A DNA stretch of 64,000 bases from an uncultured Blautia sp. (GCA_958367245.1 CATXEA010000001.1:1-64000), one strand, 5' to 3'. Shown: positions 15,474 through 24,336, counted from the first letter of the stretch. Program-made: numbers and translations. The notes: generated by a model not told the origin, from the letters alone.

Positions 15474-16352
15474 GTGGAGAAAGAATTATTCTTTTTATAT
15501 TCCTACAGGCAGATGCTTGAAGAACTGGAGAAGCTATGGAAAAAATATCCCGGTAAAATACGAATGGAGGCGCTTGGATGGTCAGGAGAAGGACGGTGCA
15601 TTCTGGAAGTACTTCTCGGAAAAAAGACGGCAGGGCATCATATCCTGATTCAGGCAGGAATGCACGGAAGGGAATATTTGAATTCCTGTCTTATGATAAA
15701 ACTCATGGATGAATATTTATGGAGTCGGGAAAGTTCTGACGTATGCCTGCACATCGTTCCTATGGTGAATCCGGACGGAGTGGAAATTTCAGGAAAAGGA
15801 AGAAGATATATAAAAAAGGGAAATCAGAGAAAACTTTGTGTTAACAGAGCATACCATCTTTGGAAAGCCAATGCAGGAGGCGTAGACTTAAATAGGAATT
15901 TTGACGCAGGCTGGCAGGAGTATGAAGGGGAAAAAGAACCGGGGAGCGAAGGGTTCAAAGGCAAATATCCTGCGAGCGAACCTGAGACAAGGGCTCTTTT
16001 GAAAGCTGTGAAAAAAATTAAGCCCGACTGCTGTATTTCCTATCATTCCTCCGGAAATCTGATTTACTGGGACTATGGAGGAGAAGGAACTCTTTTTCAA
16101 AAAGAAAAATATCTGGCGGAAATTGCTGCAAAAATCACAGGTTACCCGCTGGTCTCCGCAAAAGAAAGTGGTGTGGACGCAGCGGGATGCAGTGATTATT
16201 TTGTTCGCAGACTTGGGATTCCGGCAGTAACCATTGAAACCGGAAAGGGGGAATGTCCTCTTAAGGAAGCGGAATTTGAAGAGATTTACCAAAGGAATAA
16301 GAATCTTTGGAAAGCGCTTGAAGGAATGGCTACGGAATCAGAAGACCGCTGA
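15474..16352 (+). CDS. M14-family zinc carboxypeptidase
   Basis: A 292-residue carboxypeptidase. Zinc ligands are the His and Glu of M-H-G-R-E near residue 65 and a later His in Y-H-S-S-G; the substrate-binding D-L-N-R-N-F motif and the catalytic Glu in T-I-E-T-G-K-G are present. The start is a GTG at 15474 because the family's opening strand (Y-S-Y-R-Q-M) lies immediately after it; a later ATG at 15513 would cut into it. No signal peptide is seen, suggesting intracellular trimming of peptides or cell-wall fragments. Its last 23 bases overlap the convergent DUF2284 gene. Confidence 0.8.
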   Translation: MEKELFFLYSYRQMLEELEKLWKKYPGKIRMEALGWSGEGRCILEVLLGKKTAGHHILIQAGMHGREYLNSCLMIKLMDEYLWSRESSDVCLHIVPMVNPDGVEISGKGRRYIKKGNQRKLCVNRAYHLWKANAGGVDLNRNFDAGWQEYEGEKEPGSEGFKGKYPASEPETRALLKAVKKIKPDCCISYHSSGNLIYWDYGGEGTLFQKEKYLAEIAAKITGYPLVSAKESGVDAAGCSDYFVRRLGIPAVTIETGKGECPLKEAEFEEIYQRNKNLWKALEGMATESEDR

Positions 16353-16884
16353 CCAGAACAAAGTGTGAAGGCAGCTTCCCTTCCTCCATCCATTCCAGCT
16401 CAAGTCCCATAAGTTTTTCTATAGTCAGTCCTACATTAGCTCCCAGAGATTCCAAAGAGTAACGCAGGGTTTCTATGTGACGGCAGGGCTTTGCATCAGA
16501 CCGTGTACAGCCATTTGGGCAGTATTGACAGCTTCCGGCAGAAAGACTGATGCTGCCCGGGAATTTTTTCTCCTCCTCAAAGAGAAGAACGCTTAAATGC
16601 TGTTTTTGAGCAAACAGTGTATCGTTTAAAATCCGGTTCAGCTCCTCCGGAGGATAGGTGCGGGAAACACTTTTTTCATCAAAGGTGATTTTTACGGCAA
16701 GAAGCTTCAGGGTGCTGTAATTGTGCCAGTAGTCTGAAACATCGAAATCGTAGGGAGGGCATGACCAGACGCAGCCATAATTGGGACATGCTTTGCAAGC
16801 CTCAAGAAATGCCGGAATGTCCACATATCTTTCGAAATATTCGGAGACAGGAATGGATGAATGATAATAATCCAGAGTATACAT
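16330..16884 (-). CDS. DUF2284 cysteine-rich metal-binding protein
   Basis: A 184-residue protein with two cysteine groups: C-K-A-C-P-N-Y-G-C-V-W-S-C-P-P near residue 30 and C-Q-Y-C-P-N-G-C-T with C-R-H in the C-terminal half. This spacing is characteristic of the DUF2284 'predicted metal-binding' family and suggests an iron-sulfur cluster or zinc sites. The biochemical role is unknown. A second copy of the family occurs at 53728-54264. An AGGAGG box precedes the ATG. Its 3' end overlaps the M14 peptidase gene on the other strand by 23 bases. Confidence 0.8.
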   Translation of the reverse strand: MYTLDYYHSSIPVSEYFERYVDIPAFLEACKACPNYGCVWSCPPYDFDVSDYWHNYSTLKLLAVKITFDEKSVSRTYPPEELNRILNDTLFAQKQHLSVLLFEEEKKFPGSISLSAGSCQYCPNGCTRSDAKPCRHIETLRYSLESLGANVGLTIEKLMGLELEWMEEGKLPSHFVLVSGLLIP

Positions 16885-17023
16885 AGAAACCTCCTCAATA
16901 CGTTTTGGTATAGCTTATTATAAAATTTTTCTGTATAAGACACAAGAGACAGGCGGCATAATCTTGGAAAGAAATAATATTTACGGTATAATGAAAGAAA
17001 ACCTGCGGAGAGGAGGATGGTAT

Positions 17024-17887
17024 ATGGAATTTCAGCATGAATTGATTATACCTAACGAGGGGCTGCCTTTTAAGTTGTTTTTATTTGAGGGCGGAAACGG
17101 AAATTATGTGAGAGAAAAACATTGGCACACATCCATTGAAATTTTTGCGGTGATGGAAGGAAGCCTTTCGGTTTTTCTTAACGATGAGGAATATGCGCTG
17201 CAGGCAGGAGAACTTATTATTATGAATTCCAACGAAATTCATTCTGTCCGCGCAATGGAAAAAAACAAGACGGTGGTGCTGCAGATTCCGTTAAAGCAGT
17301 TTCAGGAATATTTTACAGCTCAGAGGTTTATCCGCTTTAAAAGCGCTGCCAGAAGGCTTCCTACGGAAAAAGAGCCGGATAACCGCAAGCTTGCATTTTT
17401 CATTGAAGAATTATACAAAGTATATACAGCCGGAGAGGAAGGCTTTGATTTCAGAACGATGGCTCTGTACTATAATATTTTATATCTTTTAGTCAGGGAT
17501 TACAGAGAAACGAAGGCGCAGGAAAAGGAAATTCAGGACAGCCGTCGTCTGGATGCGCTGTCAAAGATTACGACTTATATGCGTGAACATTACCGGGAAG
17601 AACTGAAGCTTTCCGATATGGCGGTTCTGTTTGGTTATTCGGAGGCATATTTGTCCAGAATGTTTAAAAAATATGCAAAGATAAACTTCAAATCTTATCT
17701 TCAGGAAATACGTATGTCTTATGCGTACAGAGAATTGATGCATACAAACAAAACCCTAAGCGAGATTGCAATGGATAATGGTTTCTGCGGAAGCAGAGGA
17801 TTTGCAAGAGAGTTTAAAAAGCGCTACGGGATTTTGCCAAGCGAGATGAGAAAAAGCGCGCAGGATGTGGGAAATTCTCTTGGATAA
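17024..17887 (+). CDS. AraC-family regulator of the isomerase/kinase genes
   Basis: A 287-residue AraC regulator. The N-terminal cupin carries H-W-H-T-S-I-E-I-F and N-E-I-H-S-V, typical of sugar-sensing members. The C-terminal region has two helix-turn-helix motifs (K-L-S-D-M-A-V-L-F-G-Y-S-E-A-Y-L-S-R and T-L-S-E-I-A-M-D-N-G-F-C-G-S-R-G-F). The ATG at 17024 follows GGAGAGGAGG; an upstream in-frame TTG is rejected. It is followed on the same strand by DUF4867, isomerase and xylulokinase genes, which it probably activates, but a terminator lies between (17937-17967). Confidence 0.87.
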   Translation: MEFQHELIIPNEGLPFKLFLFEGGNGNYVREKHWHTSIEIFAVMEGSLSVFLNDEEYALQAGELIIMNSNEIHSVRAMEKNKTVVLQIPLKQFQEYFTAQRFIRFKSAARRLPTEKEPDNRKLAFFIEELYKVYTAGEEGFDFRTMALYYNILYLLVRDYRETKAQEKEIQDSRRLDALSKITTYMREHYREELKLSDMAVLFGYSEAYLSRMFKKYAKINFKSYLQEIRMSYAYRELMHTNKTLSEIAMDNGFCGSRGFAREFKKRYGILPSEMRKSAQDVGNSLG

Positions 17888-17936
17888 AATAAATAAGGTC
17901 AAAAAAGTGACATAAATGAGACAAGAAAAAAGGCGA

Positions 17937-17967
17937 AAAGGATACCTCGGATATGGTATCCTTTTTT
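17937..17967 (+). terminator. Terminator hairpin between AraC and DUF4867 genes
   Basis: AAAAGGATACC (17937-17947) pairs with GGTATCCTTTT (17955-17965) and runs into further T. It ends only 40 bases before the next start codon, leaving no space for a separate promoter, so it may act as an attenuator. Confidence 0.75.
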
Positions 17968-18006
17968 TAGATTGAGGCGTAAGCAAAAACAAGGAGGTTT
18001 GACGAA

Positions 18007-18624
18007 ATGAAAATTCAAAATGTCAATGATCCGGCGTTCGGTAAGTACGGAAAAGTGCTGAAAGGCTATGATTTTACCGACTTGATCAAAGAGATGAAGC
18101 ACACTCCTGTGCCGGAGGATGTTGTCTATGTACCGTCTGCGGAGGAACTGGAAGCCCTTGATGTTGCGAAAGATTTACAGAATATGGGCTGGGGCGGACT
18201 ACCAATTCAGATTGGATACTGTAATGGTCACAACAAAAAACTTAATGCAGTAGAATATCACCGCAATTCTGAAATCAATGTAGCTGTTACAGACCTGGTG
18301 CTTCTTATTGGCATGCAGCAGGATATCGAGGCAGATTATACTTATGATACCTCAAAGATTGAAGCGTTTCTTGTACCGGCAGGAACCGGGATTGAAGTGT
18401 ATGCAACAACCTTACATTATGCACCATGCCATGTAAATGAAAGCGGATTCCAGTGCGTTGTAGTTCTCCCGAGAGGAACAAACACAGATTTGACCTTTGA
18501 TACACCGGGAGATGGTGAGGACAAATTAATGACAGCGAAGAATAAATGGCTTATTGCCCATGAGGATGCGGCAATCGAAGGCGCATTTAACGGACTTCGC
18601 GGAGAAAACATCACACTTGATTAA
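18007..18624 (+). CDS. DUF4867-family protein, probable sugar-pathway accessory
   Basis: A 205-residue protein recognised as DUF4867-like. The middle and C-terminal part has beta-rich, cupin-type spacing (C-N-G-H-N-K-K-L-N-A-V-E-Y-H-R-N-S-E-I-N, then E-A-F-L-V-P-A-G-T-G-I-E-V-Y and L-H-Y-A-P-C-H), with histidines and glutamate that could bind a metal. It has no signal peptide. It lies 31 bases upstream of a sugar isomerase in a kinase operon, so a role as aldose-ketose isomerase, mutarotase or lyase in that pathway is plausible. The activity is not established. AAGGAGG precedes the ATG. Confidence 0.65.
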   Translation: MKIQNVNDPAFGKYGKVLKGYDFTDLIKEMKHTPVPEDVVYVPSAEELEALDVAKDLQNMGWGGLPIQIGYCNGHNKKLNAVEYHRNSEINVAVTDLVLLIGMQQDIEADYTYDTSKIEAFLVPAGTGIEVYATTLHYAPCHVNESGFQCVVVLPRGTNTDLTFDTPGDGEDKLMTAKNKWLIAHEDAAIEGAFNGLRGENITLD

Positions 18625-18655
18625 AAATAAAAAAGTATAAAAAGGAGAACAAACA

Positions 18656-20143
18656 ATGATTAACAATATGCCAAAAGTAAAAATCGGTATCGTAGCAGTA
18701 AGCCGTGACTGTTTCCCGGAAAGCCTTTCCGTAAACAGAAGAAAAGCCCTTGTAGAAGCTTATACAAAGAAATATGATGCAGAAGACATTTATGAATGTC
18801 CGGTATGTATCGTAGAGAGCGAAATCCATATGGTACAGGCTCTTGAAGACATCAAAAAAGCAGGCTGTAATGCACTCTGCGTTTATCTTGGAAACTTTGG
18901 ACCGGAAATTTCCGAGACACTTCTTGCGAAACACTTCGACGGACCGAAAATGTTCATTGCAGCAGCAGAGGAATCCGGCAATAATCTGGTACAGGGTCGT
19001 GGAGACGCATACTGCGGTATGTTAAATGCAAGCTACAACTTACAGCTTCGCAACATCAAAGCGTATATTCCGGAATATCCGGTTGGCGACGCAGAAGACT
19101 GTGCAGATATGATTCACGAGTTTATTCCGATCGCAAAAGCAATTGAAGGCTTAAATAACTTAAAGATTATCAGCTTTGGACCGCGTCCGTTAAACTTCCT
19201 TGCATGTAACGCGCCAATCAAACAGCTTTACAACATCGGCGTTGAAATTGAAGAGAACTCCGAGCTTGACCTGTTTGAAGCATTTAACAAACACGAAGGA
19301 GACGAAAGAATCCCGGCTATTGTAAAAGAGATGGAAGAGGAACTTGGAGCAGGAAACAAAAAGCCTGAAATCCTTGCCAAACTTGCTCAGTATGAGCTGA
19401 CCTTAAAAGACTGGGTTGAGGAGCACAGAGGATACCGCAAATATGTTGCAATTGCAGGTAAATGCTGGCCGGCATTCCAGACACAGTTCGGTTTTGTTCC
19501 ATGCTATGTAAACAGCCGTCTGACTGCCCAGGGAATCCCGGTTTCCTGTGAAGTAGATATTTACGGTGCATTAAGCGAATTTATCGGAACAGTTGTAAGC
19601 AATGATACCGTAACACTTCTTGATATCAATAACTCTGTACCGAAGGATATGTACGAGGCTGATATTAAAGGCAAATTCAATTACACACACAAAGATACAT
19701 TTATGGGATTCCACTGCGGAAATACAGCTTCTTCCAAGCTTTCCTTCTGCGAGATGAAATACCAGATGATCATGGCAAGAACACTTCCGGAAGAGGTTAC
19801 ACAGGGAACTCTGGAAGGAGATATTGTTCCTGGAGATATCACATTCTTCCGTCTGCAGAGTACAGCGGACAATAAACTCCGCGCATACATCGCGCATGGT
19901 GAGGTTCTTCCTGTAGCGACCAGATCTTTCGGCGCAATCGGCGTATTTGCAATTCCGGAAATGGGACGTTTCTACCGTCATGTACTGATTGAGGGAGGAT
20001 ATCCGCATCACGGCGCAGTGGCATTTGGACATTACGGTAAAGCGCTGTTCGAGGTATTCAAATATATCGGTGTTCCGGTTGATGAAATCGGCTACAACCA
20101 GCCGGCAGGCGTGAGATATCCTACAGAGAATCCGTGGGGATAA
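18656..20143 (+). CDS. L-fucose/L-arabinose isomerase-family protein
   Basis: A 495-residue protein of the FucI/AraA-fold isomerases, which interconvert aldoses and ketoses with a divalent metal. Features include the N-terminal Rossmann-like region, G-F-V-P-C-Y-V-N-S-R in mid-protein, the C-E-V-D-I-Y-G-A segment with acidic ligands, F-H-C-G-N-T, and the late histidine-rich G-G-Y-P-H-H-G-A-V-A-F-G-H. AAGGAGA is well spaced from the ATG. It is followed by xylulokinase, so its product is probably D-xylulose or a related pentulose, made from D-xylose, D-lyxose or D-arabinose-type sugars. Sequence alone does not fix the sugar. Confidence 0.75.
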   Translation: MINNMPKVKIGIVAVSRDCFPESLSVNRRKALVEAYTKKYDAEDIYECPVCIVESEIHMVQALEDIKKAGCNALCVYLGNFGPEISETLLAKHFDGPKMFIAAAEESGNNLVQGRGDAYCGMLNASYNLQLRNIKAYIPEYPVGDAEDCADMIHEFIPIAKAIEGLNNLKIISFGPRPLNFLACNAPIKQLYNIGVEIEENSELDLFEAFNKHEGDERIPAIVKEMEEELGAGNKKPEILAKLAQYELTLKDWVEEHRGYRKYVAIAGKCWPAFQTQFGFVPCYVNSRLTAQGIPVSCEVDIYGALSEFIGTVVSNDTVTLLDINNSVPKDMYEADIKGKFNYTHKDTFMGFHCGNTASSKLSFCEMKYQMIMARTLPEEVTQGTLEGDIVPGDITFFRLQSTADNKLRAYIAHGEVLPVATRSFGAIGVFAIPEMGRFYRHVLIEGGYPHHGAVAFGHYGKALFEVFKYIGVPVDEIGYNQPAGVRYPTENPWG

Positions 20144-20179
20144 TAATTTAACAGGATTAAGACAAAAATAAGTCGCAGG

Positions 20180-20210
20180 GCATCCCGGGGTATTCCCGGG
20201 ATGTGCTTTT
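20180..20210 (+). terminator. GC-rich hairpin between isomerase and xylulokinase
   Basis: CATCCCGGG (20181-20189) pairs with CCCGGGATG (20195-20203); GCTTTT follows and the AAGGAGG ribosome-binding site of xylB starts at once. It could be a leaky terminator that lowers kinase expression or an mRNA-processing hairpin. Confidence 0.6.
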
Positions 20211-20223
20211 AAGGAGGATTTTT

Positions 20224-21681
20224 ATGTACTATATTGGTGTTGATTTGGGTACTTCCGCAGTGAAACTTCTCCTGATGGAAGAGTCCGGCAAAATATGTAA
20301 TATTGTTTCCAGAGAATACCCACTGTTTTTTCCGCATCCGGGCTGGTCAGAGCAGAATCCAGAGGACTGGTTTACCCAGAGTATGGAGGGAATCAAAGAG
20401 CTGACAGAGGGAATTGATAAATCTCAGGTTGCAGGTATCGGCTTTGGCGGACAGATGCACGGGCTTGTTACACTGGACGCAGAGGATAAAGTGATTCGTC
20501 CGGCAATTCTCTGGAACGATGGCCGTACAGGGGAGGAAACGGATTATCTGAATAATGTGATCGGTAAAGATAAGCTCTCCGAATACACTGCAAATATTGC
20601 GTTTGCAGGCTTTACTGCGCCGAAAATTCTCTGGATGCAGAAAAATGAGCCTGAACTTTTCAAAAAAATAGCGAAGATTATGCTTCCGAAAGATTATCTT
20701 GCATACCGTTTGTCAGGCTCTTTCTGTACAGATGTTTCCGACGCTTCCGGAATGCTTCTCCTTGACGTGAAAAACCGCTGCTGGTCAAAAGAAATGATGG
20801 AAATCTGCGGTGTGACAGAAGAACAGCTTCCGAAGCTTTATGAGAGCTGGGAGGTTGTAGGAACTCTGAAACCGGAAATTGCAGAAGAACTGGGATTTTT
20901 GGCAGATGTGAAAGTGGTTGCAGGCGCAGGTGATAATGCGGCTGCAGCAGTGGGAACAGGTACTGTTGGCGACGGACAGTGTAATATATCCCTTGGGACT
21001 TCAGGAACTATTTTTATTTCCAGCAGAGAGTTTGGCGTAGATGAAAATAACGCTCTGCATTCCTTTGATCATGCAGACGGCAGTTATCACCTTATGGGAT
21101 GTATGTTAAGCGCAGCTTCCTGTAACAAATGGTGGGCAGAAGAGATTCTTCAGACAAAGGATTTCGCAGGCGAGCAGGCTCCGATTACAGGATTGGGAGA
21201 GAATAACGTATTCTTCCTTCCATATCTTATGGGAGAGCGTTCTCCTCATAATAATCCTGATGCAAGGGGCGTATTCTTCGGCATGTCTATGGATACCACA
21301 CGCGCAGATATGACACAGGCGGTTCTGGAAGGCGTTGCCTTTGGTCTTCGCGATTCACTTGAAGTTGCAAGAAGCCTTGGAATTAAAATTGAAAGAACGA
21401 AGATTTGCGGCGGCGGAGCAAAGAGCCCGCTCTGGAAGAAGATTATTGCAAATGTTATGAACCTGAAGGTAGACGTTTTGGAAAATGAGGAAGGACCGTC
21501 TATGGGCGGAGCCATGCTTGCAGCGGTGGGATGCGGCGCATATCAGGACGTTGAGACTATTGGCAAAAAACTTGCAAAAGTTGTAGATACAGTAGAACCT
21601 GATAAAGAGCTTGTAGCCAAATATGAGGAAAAATATCAGAAGTTCCGCAGATTATATCCGGCAATGAAGGAATTGTTCTAA
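20224..21681 (+). CDS. xylB: Xylulokinase
   Basis: A 485-residue FGGY-family sugar kinase. The N terminus has the phosphate-binding G-V-D-L-G-T-S-A-V-K motif, then G-F-G-G-Q-M-H-G-L-V and L-W-N-D-G-R-T (catalytic and sugar-contact Asp), V-A-G-A-G-D-N-A-A-A-A-V-G in mid-protein, and C-G-G-G-A-K-S near the C terminus. Q-M-H-G-L and W-N-D are characteristic of xylulokinase, which makes D-xylulose 5-phosphate. The ATG at 20224 follows AAGGAGG; an in-frame start at 20203 lies inside the hairpin and is rejected. With the upstream isomerase it feeds a pentose into the pentose phosphate pathway. Confidence 0.85.
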   Translation: MYYIGVDLGTSAVKLLLMEESGKICNIVSREYPLFFPHPGWSEQNPEDWFTQSMEGIKELTEGIDKSQVAGIGFGGQMHGLVTLDAEDKVIRPAILWNDGRTGEETDYLNNVIGKDKLSEYTANIAFAGFTAPKILWMQKNEPELFKKIAKIMLPKDYLAYRLSGSFCTDVSDASGMLLLDVKNRCWSKEMMEICGVTEEQLPKLYESWEVVGTLKPEIAEELGFLADVKVVAGAGDNAAAAVGTGTVGDGQCNISLGTSGTIFISSREFGVDENNALHSFDHADGSYHLMGCMLSAASCNKWWAEEILQTKDFAGEQAPITGLGENNVFFLPYLMGERSPHNNPDARGVFFGMSMDTTRADMTQAVLEGVAFGLRDSLEVARSLGIKIERTKICGGGAKSPLWKKIIANVMNLKVDVLENEEGPSMGGAMLAAVGCGAYQDVETIGKKLAKVVDTVEPDKELVAKYEEKYQKFRRLYPAMKELF

Positions 21682-21748
21682 TTTCACGATAATACAGAAT
21701 TTTGATTATATATATAACGTGAAAAAACATAAAAAAGAGGCAAAATCC

Positions 21749-21777
21749 TTGACAAGTTTGTGGAAAAGTGCTACAAT
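21749..21777 (+). promoter_or_regulatory. Promoter of the ZTP-riboswitch/fhs operon
   Basis: TTGACA (21749-21754), 17 bases, TACAAT (21772-21777): almost exact consensus, about 20-25 bases before the riboswitch. Confidence 0.88.
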
Positions 21778-21798
21778 CAATTACATTGAATAAAGACC

Positions 21799-21902
21799 TT
21801 TGAGTACTGACGGAAAAAGTGGAGTGAAACCACAGGGGAATCGAAGGTTTGTTAAGCCGACCGTCTGGGCAGTATTTGAGTTATCAGATACTGCCCTGTT
21901 TT
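21799..21902 (+). promoter_or_regulatory. ZTP riboswitch (pfl motif) with terminator
   Basis: The RNA has the pfl-motif layout: first domain with the internal GGAGTGAAACCAC hairpin and AGGGGAATCG, a linker, then AAGCCGACCGTCTGGGCA. GGGCAGTAT (from 21867) can also pair with ATACTGCCC (21888-21896), followed by TGTTTT, giving a 13-bp terminator with one G-T pair. When ZTP/ZMP signals low 10-formyl-THF, the CUGGGCA segment is held in the ligand pocket and the terminator cannot form, so fhs, fchA and folD are expressed. The ligand assignment follows the known family. Confidence 0.9.
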
Positions 21903-21969
21903 AATATCAGAACCTATACGGCGGATATTATAGACCATGAGGTCTTTGATTTTGAAAGGAGTAAAAATT

Positions 21970-23655
21970 ATGGGATTCAAAACAGACATTGAAATCGCAC
22001 AGGAAACCGAAATGCTTCCAATTACTGCCATTGCAGAGAAAGCCGGTATTGATGACAAATACCTTGAGCAGTACGGAAAATACAAAGCAAAAATCGACTA
22101 CAATCTTCTGAAAGAAAGCGATAAGGAGAACGGCAAATTAATCCTTGTTACAGCAATCAACCCGACACCGGCAGGCGAAGGTAAAACAACTACAACAGTA
22201 GGTCTTGCCGACGGTATGCAGAAACTCGGCAAAAATGTTATGGTAGCTCTCCGTGAGCCATCCTTAGGACCGGTATTCGGTGTAAAAGGCGGCGCAGCAG
22301 GCGGCGGTTATGCACAGGTAGTTCCGATGGAAGACATCAACCTTCACTTCACAGGCGACTTCCACGCAATCGGAGCAGCGAACAACTTACTTGCAGCTAT
22401 GATCGATAACCATATCTTCCAGGGTAACGCATTAAACATTGACCCAAGAAAGATCACATGGAGAAGATGTGTAGATATGAACGACCGTCAGCTTCGTAAC
22501 GTAGTAGACGGCCTTGGCGGAAAGACAAACGGTATGCCTCGTGAAGACGGATACGACATCACAGTTGCATCTGAGATCATGGCAGTTCTCTGTCTTGCAA
22601 GCGATATCAATGACCTGAAAGAAAGACTTGGCCGTATCATCATCGGTTATACATATGGTAAAGTATCTGAGCAGAAACCTGTTACTGCACATGACCTTCA
22701 TGCAGAAGGCGCTATGACAGCTCTCTTAAAAGACGCTCTGAAACCAAATCTTGTACAGACTCTGGAACACGTTCCTGCAATCGTACACGGCGGACCATTC
22801 GCAAACATCGCTCACGGATGTAACTCCGTAACTGCTACTAAGATGGCTCTGAAACTTGCTGATTATGCAATCACAGAGGCTGGCTTCGGCGCTGACCTCG
22901 GAGCAGAGAAATTCCTTGATATCAAGTGCCGTATGGCAGGTCTGAAACCAAACGCAGTTGTTATCGTAGCGACTGTACGTGCTTTGAAATACAACGGCGG
23001 CGTTGCAAAGGCTGACCTTAATAACGAAAACCTGGAAGCTCTTGAGAAAGGTCTCCCGAACTTACTGAAACATGTAGACAACATTAAGAATGTTTACAAA
23101 CTTCCATGTGTTGTTGCGATCAATGCATTCCCGACAGATACAAAGGCAGAGCTTGACCTTGTAGAAGCAAGATGTAAAGAACTTGGCGTAAACGTAGCTC
23201 TTTCTGAAGTATGGGCAAAAGGCGGCGAAGGCGGAATCAAACTTGCAGAAGAAGTAATCCGTCTTGTAGAAGAACCAAACGACTTCACATACTCCTACGA
23301 ACTGGAAGGTTCTATCGAAGACAAGCTGAACCAGATCGTACAGAAAATCTATGGCGGCAAGAGAGTTGTTCTTACAGCCAACGCTCAGAAGCAGGCGAAA
23401 GAACTGGAAGCTCTCGGATTCGGAAACTGCCCGATCTGTGTAGCTAAGACACAGTACAGCTTAACAGATGACCAGACTAAACTGGGCGCACCGAAGGACT
23501 TTGAAGTTACTGTACGTAACCTCAAGATTTCCGCAGGCGCAGGCTTTATCGTAGCTCTTACAGGCGAGATTATGACAATGCCAGGACTTCCTAAAGTCCC
23601 GGCTGCAGAAAAAATCGATGTAGACGAGACAGGTAAGATTACAGGATTATTCTAA
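21970..23655 (+). CDS. fhs: Formate-tetrahydrofolate ligase
   Basis: A 561-residue enzyme that makes 10-formyl-THF from formate, ATP and THF in the cytoplasm. The ATP-binding P-T-P-A-G-E-G-K-T-T-T-T-V-G motif is at residues 65-78, and the conserved E-P-S-L-G-P-V-F-G-V-K-G-G-A-A-G-G-G segment follows. It is full length for the family. The start at 21970 follows AAAGGAG. It is the first gene after the ZTP riboswitch and leads the fhs-fchA-folD set, the methyl-branch (Wood-Ljungdahl type) or one-carbon interconversion path. Codon use suggests high expression. Confidence 0.96.
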   Translation: MGFKTDIEIAQETEMLPITAIAEKAGIDDKYLEQYGKYKAKIDYNLLKESDKENGKLILVTAINPTPAGEGKTTTTVGLADGMQKLGKNVMVALREPSLGPVFGVKGGAAGGGYAQVVPMEDINLHFTGDFHAIGAANNLLAAMIDNHIFQGNALNIDPRKITWRRCVDMNDRQLRNVVDGLGGKTNGMPREDGYDITVASEIMAVLCLASDINDLKERLGRIIIGYTYGKVSEQKPVTAHDLHAEGAMTALLKDALKPNLVQTLEHVPAIVHGGPFANIAHGCNSVTATKMALKLADYAITEAGFGADLGAEKFLDIKCRMAGLKPNAVVIVATVRALKYNGGVAKADLNNENLEALEKGLPNLLKHVDNIKNVYKLPCVVAINAFPTDTKAELDLVEARCKELGVNVALSEVWAKGGEGGIKLAEEVIRLVEEPNDFTYSYELEGSIEDKLNQIVQKIYGGKRVVLTANAQKQAKELEALGFGNCPICVAKTQYSLTDDQTKLGAPKDFEVTVRNLKISAGAGFIVALTGEIMTMPGLPKVPAAEKIDVDETGKITGLF

Positions 23656-23706
23656 TAAAAAGGTTCTTTTTGGAAAAAGGAATAAATTGGAAAGGATTTT
23701 ATAGAT

Positions 23707-24336
23707 ATGGGTTTTTCAACAAGTACATGTACAGAATTTGTAGAGGTTTTAGCTTCTAAGGCTCCGGTTCCGGGCGGCGGCGGCGCTTCTGCGCTGGTTG
23801 GCGCAGTTGGTACAGCTCTTGGAAATATGGTTGGAAGTCTGACAGTCGGCAAAAAGAAATATGCTGACGTTGAAGAGGAAATGTATGAATTAAAAGCAAA
23901 ATGCGACCAGTTACAGAAGGATTTCCTTCGTCTGATCGAGCGTGATGCAGAAGTGTTTGAGCCGTTATCCAAGGCTTATGGTATGCCAAGAGAGACAGAG
24001 GAAGAAAAGGCTGAAAAAGCGCGCGTTATGGAAATCGTGCTTAAAGATGCCTGCTCTGTTCCAATGGAAATTATGGAAAAATGCTGTGAAGCAATCGAGC
24101 TGATCGTTGAATTCGGCGCAAAAGGCTCCAAGCTTGCTATCAGCGATGCAGGTGTTGGCGCAGCTTTCTGTAAAGCGGCATTAAAAGGCGCCAGCCTTAA
24201 TGTTTACATCAATACTAAATCTATGGCTGACAGAGAATACGCAGAAGAATTAAACAAAAAAGCAGACGCAATGCTTGAAAAATATACAAAGATTGCAGAT
24301 GAGACCTTCGACAGCGTACTTGGCAGATTAAAATAA
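23707..24336 (+). CDS. fchA: Methenyl-THF cyclohydrolase / cyclodeaminase family
   Basis: A 209-residue FTCD-C (cyclodeaminase/cyclohydrolase) family protein. The glycine-rich folate-site motif P-V-P-G-G-G-G-A-S-A-L-V-G-A is at residues 20-33, and most of the rest is helical. Homologues include formiminotetrahydrofolate cyclodeaminase and the FchA methenyl-THF cyclohydrolase of acetogenic Clostridia. Its position between fhs and folD, with no histidine-degradation genes, favours FchA: interconversion of 10-formyl-THF and 5,10-methenyl-THF. This matters because the adjacent FolD has changed cyclohydrolase residues. Confidence 0.88.
   Translation: MGFSTSTCTEFVEVLASKAPVPGGGGASALVGAVGTALGNMVGSLTVGKKKYADVEEEMYELKAKCDQLQKDFLRLIERDAEVFEPLSKAYGMPRETEEEKAEKARVMEIVLKDACSVPMEIMEKCCEAIELIVEFGAKGSKLAISDAGVGAAFCKAALKGASLNVYINTKSMADREYAEELNKKADAMLEKYTKIADETFDSVLGRLK

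Noticed and set aside
15439..15648. 69-codon plus-strand frame overlapping the M14 peptidase
   Set aside because: Strongly basic, no family pattern and poor ribosome-binding site; the M14 frame explains the DNA.
21682..21724. TTTCACG/CGTGAAA inverted repeat after xylB as a terminator
   Set aside because: The paired arms are only seven bases, the loop is long and AT-rich, and there is no T tract on the plus strand.
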